64,000 bases of DNA from Tagaea sp965279565 (GTDB lineage Bacteria; Pseudomonadota; Alphaproteobacteria; CACIAM-22H2), in assembly GCA_965279565.1 (NCBI GenBank), contig OZ257249.1, forward strand, positions 1,798,001 through 1,862,000. The letters run 5' to 3'. Numbering within the stretch: the first letter of the stretch is position 1; each line of letters begins with the position of its first letter. Under the pieces are notes generated by a model. The model was given only the letters and a program-made list of their open reading frames with translations, was not told the DNA's origin and ran no database searches. Shown in pieces: positions 9,082 through 18,487 of the stretch. A program made the position numbers and the translations under genes.

Positions 9082-10029
9082 ATGCTTTCGCGCGCCGCCG
9101 CATCGCTCTACTGGATGTCCCGCTACATGGAGCGCGCCGAAAACATGGCGCGCATCCTCGACGTCTCCTACCGCATGTCGCTCAGCGCCACCGACGAGCT
9201 TTCCCAGCGCACGCAGTGGGAACCGGCCCTCGTCGTCGCCGGCTGCGACAACCTGTTCAAGGACACCGGCAAGAAGATCGACGCGCGCAACGTGATCGAG
9301 TTCCTCGCACTCGACGCGAAGAACCCGTCCTCGATCCGCGCGTCGCTGTGGACCGCGCGCGAGAACGCCCGCGCGATGCGCACGCAGATCACGACCGAGA
9401 TGTGGGAAGCGCTCAACGCCACGTGGCTGGAGATGCGCACGCTCGACTACGCGAAGATCGAGGCGATGGGCCTGCGCGCCTTCTTCGACTGGGTCAAGGA
9501 GCGCAGCCACCTGTTCCGCGGCGTGGGCTACGGCACGATGCCGCGCGACGCGGCCTACCGCTTCGTTCGCGTCGGCACGTTCCTCGAGCGCGCGGACTCC
9601 ACCGCCCGCCTGCTCGACGTGAAATACCACGTGCTGCTGCCCTCCACGCGCGACGTGGGCGGTGCGGTCGACTACTACCAGTGGGGTGCGCTGCTGCGCT
9701 CGGTCTCGGCCTTCCAAGCCTATCGGCGGATCTACCGTGACGTGATCAAGCCCAAGCGCGTCGCCGAGCTGCTGGTCCTTCGCGACGACATGCCGCGCTC
9801 GCTGCGCGTGTCGTTCGGCGAGCTCACCCAGCTTCTCGACCAGCTGCGCGACATGTTCCAGCGCGACTACCTGTCGGCGCGCCTGGCCGACCAGATGTAC
9901 AACCGCCTGCGGTTCGGCAAGATCGACGACGTATTCGAGCAGGGCCTGCACGAATTCCTGACCGAAGTGGTCGACAGCAACGTGGCCCTCGGCAAGGCGA
10001 TTGCGGACGACTTCGGTTTGACGTATTGA
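9082..10029 (+). CDS. Alpha-E domain protein (COG2307/DUF403)
   Basis: 315-residue, predicted all-helical alpha-E protein, a constant partner of circularly permuted ATP-grasp proteins. It starts MLSRAAASLYWMSRYMERAEN, the usual family N-terminus, and ends with a conserved helical RLADQMYNRLRFGKID segment. It begins 3 bp after the ATP-grasp stop, so one transcript with coupled translation is likely. The pair plus Anbu is a recurring neighbourhood, probably acting together in a peptide-ligation or degradation process; the exact reaction is not established. Confidence 0.92.
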   Translation: MLSRAAASLYWMSRYMERAENMARILDVSYRMSLSATDELSQRTQWEPALVVAGCDNLFKDTGKKIDARNVIEFLALDAKNPSSIRASLWTARENARAMRTQITTEMWEALNATWLEMRTLDYAKIEAMGLRAFFDWVKERSHLFRGVGYGTMPRDAAYRFVRVGTFLERADSTARLLDVKYHVLLPSTRDVGGAVDYYQWGALLRSVSAFQAYRRIYRDVIKPKRVAELLVLRDDMPRSLRVSFGELTQLLDQLRDMFQRDYLSARLADQMYNRLRFGKIDDVFEQGLHEFLTEVVDSNVALGKAIADDFGLTY

Positions 10030-10063
10030 GCGGCCTTCGCGCGCTTCCGGAGCAACCAGATCC

Positions 10064-10795
10064 ATGACCTACGGCGTCGGCCTTCTCCTCGAGGACGGAC
10101 TCGTCCTGTGTTCGGACTCCCGCACCCATGCGGGCGTCGACCACGTCGCGGTCTTCAACAAGATGCATGTGTGGGAAAAGCCGGGCGAACGCTGCATCAC
10201 GCTGCTGACCGCCGGCAATCTCGCCATCTCGCAGTCGGTCGTGAACCTGCTGACCGAAGGCATGGGCACCGACCGGGCCGAGACGCTCGCCAACGTGCCC
10301 TCGATGTTCGAGGCGGCACGCCTCGTGGGCCGCGCCGTGCGCGAGGTCTACGACCTCGACGCCGAACGCCTGAAGGAGCAGGGCTCGGAATTCACGATCT
10401 CCCTCATCCTCGGCGGCCAGATCAAGGGAAGGCGGCTGCGCCTGTTCCAGGTCTATTCGGCCGGCAACTTCATCGAGGCGTCGGCGGAGACCCCCTATTT
10501 CCAGATCGGCGAGACCAAGTACGGCAAGCCGATCCTCGATCGCGTCGTGATGGGCAAGACGACGCTCAACGAGGCGGCCAAGTGCGCGCTGATCTCGATG
10601 GATTCGACGCTGCGCTCGAACGTGTCGGTCGGGCTGCCGATCGACATTTCCATCATCCGGCGCGACGAATGCCGCGTGGCGGTGCGCAAGCGGCTCGACG
10701 AGAAGGACATATATTTCTCCGACATCCGCCGGCGCTGGTCGGAAGGCCTGCGCTCGGTCTTCCAGACCGTCCCGGACCCCGACTGGAAGGTCTGA
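10064..10795 (+). CDS. anbu: Anbu, proteasome-like protease (COG3484)
   Basis: 243-residue bacterial proteasome-fold protein (ancestral beta subunit, Anbu). After removal of Met1 the N-terminal nucleophile would be Thr (MTYGVG). Asp17 in CSDSRTHAG and a Lys at about mature position 32 (FNKM) match the Thr/Asp/Lys catalytic set of Ntn hydrolases. Family members assemble into open, helical-ring oligomers. It lies 34 bp after alpha-E, completing the ATP-grasp/alpha-E/Anbu set. The transglutaminase-like gene often seen with these is not in this window. Confidence 0.93.
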   Translation: MTYGVGLLLEDGLVLCSDSRTHAGVDHVAVFNKMHVWEKPGERCITLLTAGNLAISQSVVNLLTEGMGTDRAETLANVPSMFEAARLVGRAVREVYDLDAERLKEQGSEFTISLILGGQIKGRRLRLFQVYSAGNFIEASAETPYFQIGETKYGKPILDRVVMGKTTLNEAAKCALISMDSTLRSNVSVGLPIDISIIRRDECRVAVRKRLDEKDIYFSDIRRRWSEGLRSVFQTVPDPDWKV

Positions 10796-10805
10796 GGCCG
10801 GTCCC

Positions 10806-11573
10806 TTGCCGACGGATCCCTATTTCTACGCGCTCGCCGTCCCGGCGTTCCTGATCGTCGGCATCTCGAAGGGCGGCTTCGGCGGCGGTCTGGGCTCGAT
10901 CAGCCTGCCGCTGATCGCACTCGCGATCCCCGTGCCCCAGGCCGCGGCGATCATGCTGCCGCTGCTGATGGCGATGGATGTGTTCAGCGTGTGGCGCTAC
11001 CGGCGCAGCTGGGCGCGCGACCTGATGGGTTTCCTGCTGGTCGGCGCCGTGATCGGGACGGCGATCGGCTATTGGACGTTCAAGCATCTCGACGAGGCGT
11101 GGATCCGCCTGCTGATCGGCCTCATCGCCGTGCTGCTGCCACTCAAGGACTGGATGCTTGCCGCCCTCGGTCGCACGTCGGCACCGCCCAAGCCCAACAA
11201 GGCCAAGGGCGTGTTCTGGGCGGCCGTGGCGGGCGTGACCAGCTTCATCGCCAATGCCGGCGGGCCGCCGCTGCAGGTGTTCCTGCTGCCGCTGCGGCTC
11301 GACAAGTCGGTCTTCGTCGGGACGAACGCCGTCTTCTTCGGTTTCGTCAACGCCTTCAAGCTGATCCCGTTCATCGAACTGGGCCTGTTCACCGACGGGA
11401 CCCTTGCCACCAGCCTGCTGCTGCTGCCGCTGGGGCTGGCCGGCATCTGGCTGGGCGTGTGGCTGCATGTGCGCATCCCGGACAAGCCCTTCTACCTGCT
11501 GTGCAACGTGTTCCTGTTCCTGACCGGTCTGAAACTGGTCTGGGACGGCGTGTCGATCCTGCTCGGCCGCTAG
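10806..11573 (+). CDS. TauE/SafE-family sulfite/sulfonate exporter-like permease
   Basis: 255-residue membrane protein with about eight spans and the repeated glycine/proline motifs of the TauE/SafE (COG0730) family: GISKGGFGGGLG near the N-terminus and SFIANAGGPPLQVF in the second half. Members move sulfur-containing or other small anions across the inner membrane; the substrate here is unknown. The start is the TTG at 10806, 10 bp after the Anbu stop, with TGAGG as a likely ribosome-binding site. Position suggests co-transcription with anbu, which need not mean shared function. Confidence 0.85.
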   Translation: MPTDPYFYALAVPAFLIVGISKGGFGGGLGSISLPLIALAIPVPQAAAIMLPLLMAMDVFSVWRYRRSWARDLMGFLLVGAVIGTAIGYWTFKHLDEAWIRLLIGLIAVLLPLKDWMLAALGRTSAPPKPNKAKGVFWAAVAGVTSFIANAGGPPLQVFLLPLRLDKSVFVGTNAVFFGFVNAFKLIPFIELGLFTDGTLATSLLLLPLGLAGIWLGVWLHVRIPDKPFYLLCNVFLFLTGLKLVWDGVSILLGR

Positions 11574-11580
11574 GGGCTTG

Positions 11581-11614
11581 CCGGGAATTATTTTAGGTCT
11601 AAACTAATTCCCGG
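11581..11614. promoter_or_regulatory. 34-bp dyad operator overlapping a promoter
   Basis: Near-perfect inverted repeat centred at 11597.5. The outer arms CCGGGAATTA and TAATTCCCGG match exactly, and the inner arms TTTAG and CTAAA also match around the same centre. It overlaps a plausible promoter, TTGCCG at 11578 and TAAACT at 11600 with a 16-nt spacer, just upstream of the salicylyl-CoA hydroxylase gene. A dimeric repressor site is the simplest reading. It has no U-tract, so a terminator for the upstream gene is less likely. Confidence 0.65.
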
Positions 11615-11632
11615 ACAGGCAGGGAGCGGGCC

Positions 11633-13864
11633 ATGAAGATCGTCAGCATCGGCGGCGGACCGGCGGGGCTCTATTTCGCGATCCTCGCGAAGAAGGCCGA
11701 TCCGGCCGCCGACATCCTCGTGGTCGAGCGCAACCGCCCCGACGACACGTTCGGCTTCGGCGTCGTGTTCTCGGACGAGACGCTCGGCAACTTCGCCGAC
11801 GCCGATCCCGAGAGCTACGCCGAGATCACGAAGGCGTTCTCGCACTGGACCGACATCGACATCCACTATGCGGGCAGCGTCGTCACGTCGACGGGCCACG
11901 GCTTCTCGGGCCTCGCGCGCGTCAAGCTCCTCAACATTCTGCAGCGCCGCGCGATGGATCTGGGTGTGAAGATCCGCTTCGAGACCGATGCGAAAGGCCC
12001 GGAGGATTTCCCCGACGCCGACCTGATCCTCGCGGCCGACGGCGTGAACTCGGGCATCCGCCAGAAGCATGCCGACCGATTCCGGCCGAAGCTCGACTGG
12101 CGGAAGAACAAGTTCGTGTGGCTGGGCACGACGCGTCCGCACCCGGCCTTCACGTTCCATTTCAAGCAGCACGCGAGCGGCCTGTTCCGCGTGCACGCGT
12201 ACCAGTACGACGCGACGAACTCGACCTTCATCGTCGAGTGCACGCAAGCCACGTGGGCGCGTGCCGGCCTCGACAAGGCGAGCGAGGCCGAGACGCTGGA
12301 ATTCTGCGAGAAGCTGTTCGCCGAGGAACTGGCGGGCCACAGGCTGATCGCCAACCGCTCGATCTGGCGCACCTTCCCGACGATCTCGAACGCGCACTGG
12401 AGCTTCGGCAATGTCGTGCTGATGGGCGACGCGGCGCACACGGCGCATTTCTCGATCGGCTCGGGCACGAAGCTCGCGATGGAAGACGCGATCGGGCTTG
12501 CCGCCGCCGTGGCCAAACACCGCAAGGTCCCCGAGGCGCTGGCGGCCTACGAGGCCGCGCGCCGGCCGCAGGTCGACGCGACCCAGCGCGCCGCGCAGAC
12601 GAGCCTCGAATGGTTCGAGGATGTCGAGCGCTATGCCGGCCACGATCCGGTCGAGTTCGCCTTCGCGATGCTGACGCGCTCGATGCGCATCACGCACACG
12701 AACCTGAAGCTGCGCGACCCGGCCTTCGTCGCGCGCGTCGACGCGGGCTTCGCGGCGAAGGCGGGTGCTGCCGCGACGACCCCGCCGATGTTCGTGCCCT
12801 TGAAGCTGCGGGGCCTCACGCTGCCCAACCGCGTCGTCGTCTCGCCGATGTGCCAGTACTCGGCCGAGGACGGCACGCCGGACGACTGGCATCTCGTGCA
12901 TCTGGGCAGCCGCGCCATCGGCGGGGCTGGCCTCGTCATCGCGGAAGCGACCGACGTGAGCCGCGAGGGCCGCATCTCGCCGGGGTGCACGGGCCTCTAC
13001 AAGGAGGAGCACGTGGCGGCGTGGAAGCGCGTCGTCGATTTCGTGCATGCGAACTCCGCCGCGAAGATCGCCGTGCAGATCGCGCATGCGGGGCGCAAGG
13101 GCTCGACCCGGCTCGCATGGGAAGGCATCGACAAGCCGCTGCCTGGCGGCAACTGGCCGCTGATCGCGGCCTCGGCCATTCCGTACAAGGCGGGAAGCCA
13201 GGTCCCCAAGGCGATGGACCGCGCCGACATGGATGCGGCGAAGGCCGATTTCGTGCGCGCGGCGAAGATGGCCGAGCGTGCGGGCTTCGACATGATCGAG
13301 CTCCACATGGCGCACGGCTACCTGCTGGCGGGCTTCCTGTCGCCGCTGACCAACGTGCGGAGCGACGAATATGGCGGCAGCATCGACAACCGCATGCGCT
13401 TCCCTCTGGAAGTGTTCGACGCGGTGCGCGCGGCCTGGCCGGCGGACAAGCCCATCTCCGTGCGCATCTCGGCGACCGACTGGAAGGAAGGCGGCAACAC
13501 GGGTGCCGACGCGGTCGAGATCGCCAGGCGCCTGAAGACGCACGGCGTGGACATCGTCGACGTGTCGGCGGGCCAGACCGTCGACGACGATCATCCCGTC
13601 TATGGCCGCCTGTTCCAGACACCGTTCGCCGACCGCGTGCGCAACGAGGCGGGCGTGCCGACGATGACGGTCGGCAACATCAGCTCGTGGGCCGACTGCA
13701 ACACGATCCTTGCGGCCGGCCGTGCCGATTTGTGCGTGCTGGCGCGCGCGCATCTCTTTGATCCGTACTGGACGCGCCACGCGGCCTTCGAGCAGGGCTA
13801 CGAGATCAAATGGCCGCCGCAGTACGGTTCGGCGCGCAGCTTCACGCCGCGCGAGAGCCGCTAG
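11633..13864 (+). CDS. Bifunctional salicylyl-CoA 5-hydroxylase / old-yellow-enzyme oxidoreductase
   Basis: 743-residue fusion. Residues 1 to about 375 form a flavin monooxygenase (GGGPAGLYFAIL FAD motif, later GDAAHTAHFSIGSGTK). Residues about 385-740 form an NADH:flavin oxidoreductase barrel (VVSPMCQYSAEDG, HAGRKGSTR, LHMAHGYLLAGFLSP). This matches the salicylyl-CoA 5-hydroxylase / 2-aminobenzoyl-CoA monooxygenase-reductase family, which hydroxylates and may then reduce an aromatic CoA thioester. AGGGAG precedes the ATG. A dyad operator lies in its promoter. The 3' end shares CTAG with the convergent DUF1289 gene, behind which sits an acyl-CoA ligase that might supply substrate. Confidence 0.92.
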   Translation: MKIVSIGGGPAGLYFAILAKKADPAADILVVERNRPDDTFGFGVVFSDETLGNFADADPESYAEITKAFSHWTDIDIHYAGSVVTSTGHGFSGLARVKLLNILQRRAMDLGVKIRFETDAKGPEDFPDADLILAADGVNSGIRQKHADRFRPKLDWRKNKFVWLGTTRPHPAFTFHFKQHASGLFRVHAYQYDATNSTFIVECTQATWARAGLDKASEAETLEFCEKLFAEELAGHRLIANRSIWRTFPTISNAHWSFGNVVLMGDAAHTAHFSIGSGTKLAMEDAIGLAAAVAKHRKVPEALAAYEAARRPQVDATQRAAQTSLEWFEDVERYAGHDPVEFAFAMLTRSMRITHTNLKLRDPAFVARVDAGFAAKAGAAATTPPMFVPLKLRGLTLPNRVVVSPMCQYSAEDGTPDDWHLVHLGSRAIGGAGLVIAEATDVSREGRISPGCTGLYKEEHVAAWKRVVDFVHANSAAKIAVQIAHAGRKGSTRLAWEGIDKPLPGGNWPLIAASAIPYKAGSQVPKAMDRADMDAAKADFVRAAKMAERAGFDMIELHMAHGYLLAGFLSPLTNVRSDEYGGSIDNRMRFPLEVFDAVRAAWPADKPISVRISATDWKEGGNTGADAVEIARRLKTHGVDIVDVSAGQTVDDDHPVYGRLFQTPFADRVRNEAGVPTMTVGNISSWADCNTILAAGRADLCVLARAHLFDPYWTRHAAFEQGYEIKWPPQYGSARSFTPRESR

Positions 13865-14040
13865 GCTTCGCCGATCGCGGAGGCGGGAACGAAGCCCTCG
13901 GCCGCGAGGCGCTTCATGATTTCCCAGCGTTCGTCGCGGTTCATGCCGGCCCACTGGCGGATCTCGGTGACCGAACGTCCGCAGCCCTCGCACTTGTCGT
14001 CGGGGCCGAGCCGGCAGACGCGCACGCAGGGACTGATCAA
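13861..14040 (-). CDS. DUF1289 small Cys-rich protein
   Basis: 59-residue protein matching DUF1289: SPCVRVC then CEGCGRSVTEI and a conserved W-x-x-M/R segment, with four Cys likely binding a metal or Fe-S. No enzymatic role is known. The start is TTG at 14040, overlapping the stop of the upstream ketopantoate reductase family gene as TTGA, which sets the frame and implies coupled translation. Its own stop overlaps that of the convergent salicylyl-CoA hydroxylase gene. Confidence 0.82.
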   Translation of the reverse strand: MISPCVRVCRLGPDDKCEGCGRSVTEIRQWAGMNRDERWEIMKRLAAEGFVPASAIGEA

Positions 14041-15013
14041 TAGACACCCGCCATGCGCGCGCGCTGGCGCACGAGGGCCAGCACCATCCGGCAGGCCGGC
14101 ATCGGATGACCGACGAGATCGCCCATCTCGACGACCGCACCCAGAAGTGCATCGATCTCCATCGGCTTCTTCGCCTCGAGATCCTGCAGCATCGACGTCT
14201 TGTGCGCACCCACTTCGCCGGCCCCGTCGATACGCTTCTCCACGTCGACGCCGAACTTGATGCCCAGCGCCTCGCCCACGGCCTGCGCCTCTAGCATCAT
14301 CGTCTTCGCGACGGCGCGCGTCCCCGGATCGGACGCGATCGTTTCGAGTGTTGCCGTCGTCAGCGCCGACACCGGATTGAAGGTGAGGTTGCCCCACAGC
14401 TTCACCCACATGTCGTCGCGGATGCGCGGGCGGATCGGCGCCTTGAGGCCGCCGGCGATCATCAGCTCCGAGAGCTTCTGGATGCGCGCACTCTTGATGC
14501 CGTCCGGCTCGCCCAGCGCGAAGCGGTTGGAATAGGTGTGCTCGATCACGCCGGGGGCGATGATGTTCGCGGCCGGATAGACGATGCAGCCGATGGCGCG
14601 CGACGGTGCGAGCGTGTCCCACAGCCTGCCGTCGGGATCGACCGAGGCGAGCTTCTTGCCGTCGTGCGCACCGCCATGGCCGTAGAAATACCAGTAGGGC
14701 ACGCCGTTCATCGCGGTGACGATGGCCGTGTCCTTGCCCAGCAGCTTGGCGATCTGCGGTGCGGCGGGGGCCAGGCCCGTCGCCTTCAGCGCCACGATCA
14801 CGAAATCCTGCTCGCCGGCCTCGACCGGATCGTCGGTGAATTTCGCTTTGGTAATGACTGTTTCCGTTCCCTCGGAAATCAGCTTGATGCCGCCCGCCTT
14901 CATCGCGGCCAGATGCGGCCCGCGCGCGAAGAACGTGACGTCGGCCCCGGCCGCCGCCATCTTCACGCCCATGTAGCCGCCGATGGCCCCGGCGCCGAAG
15001 ATCAGGACGCGGC

Positions 15014-15017
<4 letters not shown>
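14037..15017 (-). CDS. 2-dehydropantoate 2-reductase family (PanE/ApbA)
   Basis: 326-residue NADPH-dependent reductase of the ketopantoate reductase family. The Rossmann motif GAGAIGGYMG is at residues 8-17, and the C-terminal helical domain contains the expected Lys/Asn region (KLWGNLTFNPVSALT). The family reaction is reduction of 2-dehydropantoate in CoA synthesis. Many paralogues reduce other 2-oxo acids, and the setting between DUF1289 and an acyl-CoA ligase argues that this may be a catabolic paralogue rather than the house-keeping panE. Both ends are coupled by NTGA overlaps. Confidence 0.88.
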
Positions 15018-16537
<1,520 letters not shown>

Positions 16538-16599
16538 CGCCGTCGATCCTTCCGCGTCGGAAAACGTGGAACTTCGATAGCAGAGCGAGGGCGCTATTT

Positions 16600-16995
16600 C
16601 TAGGCGGCGAAGCCCGAAGGTTCGGGCGTGCCGTCGGCGGTGCGCGCATAGGCGGCGAGGGCCGTGGACCAATCCTCGAAATGGGCGCCGCTGCCCAGGC
16701 GCTCCTGCGCGATGCGCTGGACCGCGAAGGCGAGCGGGCCCGATGCCTTGCCGGACTCGCCGACCAGCTCGTCGGCGAAGCTGCGGCGGCCGGTGCGCGG
16801 CCCGGGAGCAGGGCCGGCATCGCGGCCCGTGCTCCCGGTCGGCGCGTAGGTTGAGAACCCGGCTGCGGCCCCCGACTGGGCAGCCGCGCGTGCCGTTCCC
16901 CGGCGACGGTCCGAACCCTCTTCCACGCGCGCGCCTTCGGGCCGGCGGGCACCGGGCGGCGGCAGAAGGATCACATTGGCGGCGGACGCGACCAT
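16600..16995 (-). CDS. Hypothetical protein
   Basis: 131-residue protein with a low-complexity Arg/Pro/Ala-rich N-terminal half and a more protein-like C-terminal half (FAVQRIAQERLG, HFEDWSTALAAYART). No signal peptide and no family I can name. It reads out of an AT-rich divergent intergenic region and lies about 60 bp upstream of the acyl-CoA ligase on the same strand. It has no good ribosome-binding site, so the start, and to a lesser degree the gene itself, is uncertain. Confidence 0.5.
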   Translation of the reverse strand: MVASAANVILLPPPGARRPEGARVEEGSDRRRGTARAAAQSGAAAGFSTYAPTGSTGRDAGPAPGPRTGRRSFADELVGESGKASGPLAFAVQRIAQERLGSGAHFEDWSTALAAYARTADGTPEPSGFAA

Positions 16996-17158
16996 CGTGG
17001 ATTAATCTAAAATTATAAATAAATCCCGCGCAAGGGGAATCTTGCATTAACCAAAAATTTTAGATAATTTAGGAACTACAGAATAGCCTGCCCGAAATGC
17101 CGGAACCGCATTCTTGCAGCGTGCTAATTTGCGAATCCGTGCTTCCGGAGATCCGCCC
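16996..17158. promoter_or_regulatory. AT-rich divergent intergenic region with inverted repeat
   Basis: About 160 bp strikingly richer in A+T than its surroundings, between a leftward hypothetical gene and the rightward aminotransferase. It contains a perfect 10-bp inverted repeat, ATCTAAAATT at 17005-17014 and AATTTTAGAT at 17056-17065. The TTTAG/CTAAA core echoes the dyad at 11592-11603. It probably holds both divergent promoters and a regulator site; no RNA gene is evident. Confidence 0.45.
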
Positions 17159-18487
17159 ATGACCGCCTCGCCCCAGCCCGTCGACCCCAACAACCTCGAA
17201 GCGCTGTGGATGCCCTTCACGGCCAACCGGCAGTTCAAGCGCAAGCCGCGCCTGATGTCGCGGGCCGAGGGCATGTACTACTACACACCCGACAACCGCG
17301 AAATCCTCGACGGCACGGCCGGGTTGTGGTGCGTGAATGCCGGCCACGGCCGCAAGCCGATCGTCGAGGCGATCCAGAAGCAGGCCGCCAAGCTCGACTT
17401 CGCGCCCAACTTCCAGATGGGCCACCCGATCGCGTTCGAGTTCGCCGCGCGCCTGCAGGCGATGCTGCCGGGCGACCTCAACCATGTTTTCTATACGAAT
17501 TCGGGCTCGGAATCGGTCGACACGGCGCTGAAGATCGCACTCGCCTACCATCGTGCGCGCGGCGAAGGCCAGCGCGTGCGCTTCATCGGGCGCGAGCGCG
17601 GCTATCACGGCGTGGGCTTCGGCGGCATTTCGGTGGGCGGCATTCCCGGCAACCGGAAGCAGTTCGGCGCCCAGCTCCCCTATGTCGACCACCTGCCGCA
17701 CACGCACGACATGTCGCGCGCCTACACGAAGGGCCAGCCCGACAAGGGCGCCGATCTCGCCGACAGACTCGACGCACTTCTCACGCTGCACGATCCCTCC
17801 ACCGTCGCCGCCGTCATCGTCGAACCGGTCGCCGGCTCCACCGGCGTGCTGGTCCCGCCGAAGGGGTATCTGGAAAAGCTGCGCGCCACCTGCACGAAGC
17901 ACGGCATCCTGCTGATCTTCGACGAGGTCATCACCGGCTTCGGGCGCCTGGGTACGAGCTTCGCCGCCGAGCGCTTCAAGACCGTGCCGGACCTGATGAC
18001 GGTCGCGAAGGGGGTCACCAACGGCACCGTGCCGATGGGGGCGGTGTTCGCGACGAAGGGCATCTACGACGCCTTCATGAACGGCCCGGACAACGCGATC
18101 GAGCTGTTCCACGGCTACACCTATTCGGGCCATCCGCTGGCGTGCGCCGCGGGCCTCGCCACGCTCGACGTCTATCGCGACGAAGGCCTGTTCGAGCGCG
18201 CGGCGGCCCTGGAGCCCTACTGGCAGGACGCGATCCATTCGCTCAAGGGCACGAAGCACGTCATCGACCTTCGCAATATCGGCCTGATCGGCGGCATCGA
18301 GCTCGAAAGCCGCCCCGGTGCCCCGGGTGCGCGCGCCTACGACGTGCTGGTCGACTGCTTCGAATCCGGCCTGCTGGTCCGCGTCACCGCCGACATCGTG
18401 GCGCTGTCGCCGCCGCTGATCGTCGAGAAGAAGCAGATCGACCGCATGGTCGAAACGCTCGCCACGGCGCTGAAGCGCGCGGCATGA
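17159..18487 (+). CDS. Class III aminotransferase (omega-amino acid:pyruvate type)
   Basis: 442-residue PLP-dependent class III aminotransferase. It has YTNSGSESVDTALK (PLP phosphate region), LIFDEVITGFGRLG (Asp contacting the pyridine), and the Schiff-base Lys in TVAKGVTNG. The N-terminus LWMPFTANRQFK is typical of beta-alanine/omega-amino acid:pyruvate transaminases, but the amine donor is unproven. The ATG at 17159 is preferred over an upstream start at 17114 because GGAG sits about 10 nt upstream and it gives the family-length N-terminus. It is coupled by ATGA to the following c-di-GMP gene. Confidence 0.9.
   Translation: MTASPQPVDPNNLEALWMPFTANRQFKRKPRLMSRAEGMYYYTPDNREILDGTAGLWCVNAGHGRKPIVEAIQKQAAKLDFAPNFQMGHPIAFEFAARLQAMLPGDLNHVFYTNSGSESVDTALKIALAYHRARGEGQRVRFIGRERGYHGVGFGGISVGGIPGNRKQFGAQLPYVDHLPHTHDMSRAYTKGQPDKGADLADRLDALLTLHDPSTVAAVIVEPVAGSTGVLVPPKGYLEKLRATCTKHGILLIFDEVITGFGRLGTSFAAERFKTVPDLMTVAKGVTNGTVPMGAVFATKGIYDAFMNGPDNAIELFHGYTYSGHPLACAAGLATLDVYRDEGLFERAAALEPYWQDAIHSLKGTKHVIDLRNIGLIGGIELESRPGAPGARAYDVLVDCFESGLLVRVTADIVALSPPLIVEKKQIDRMVETLATALKRAA

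Noticed and set aside
7561..10065. 834-codon leftward frame antisense to the ATP-grasp/alpha-E genes
   Set aside because: No domain, rich in His/Arg/Val; mirror image of well-supported rightward genes.
11588..14209. 873-codon leftward frame antisense to the salicylyl-CoA hydroxylase
   Set aside because: Antisense shadow of a gene with full flavoprotein motifs.
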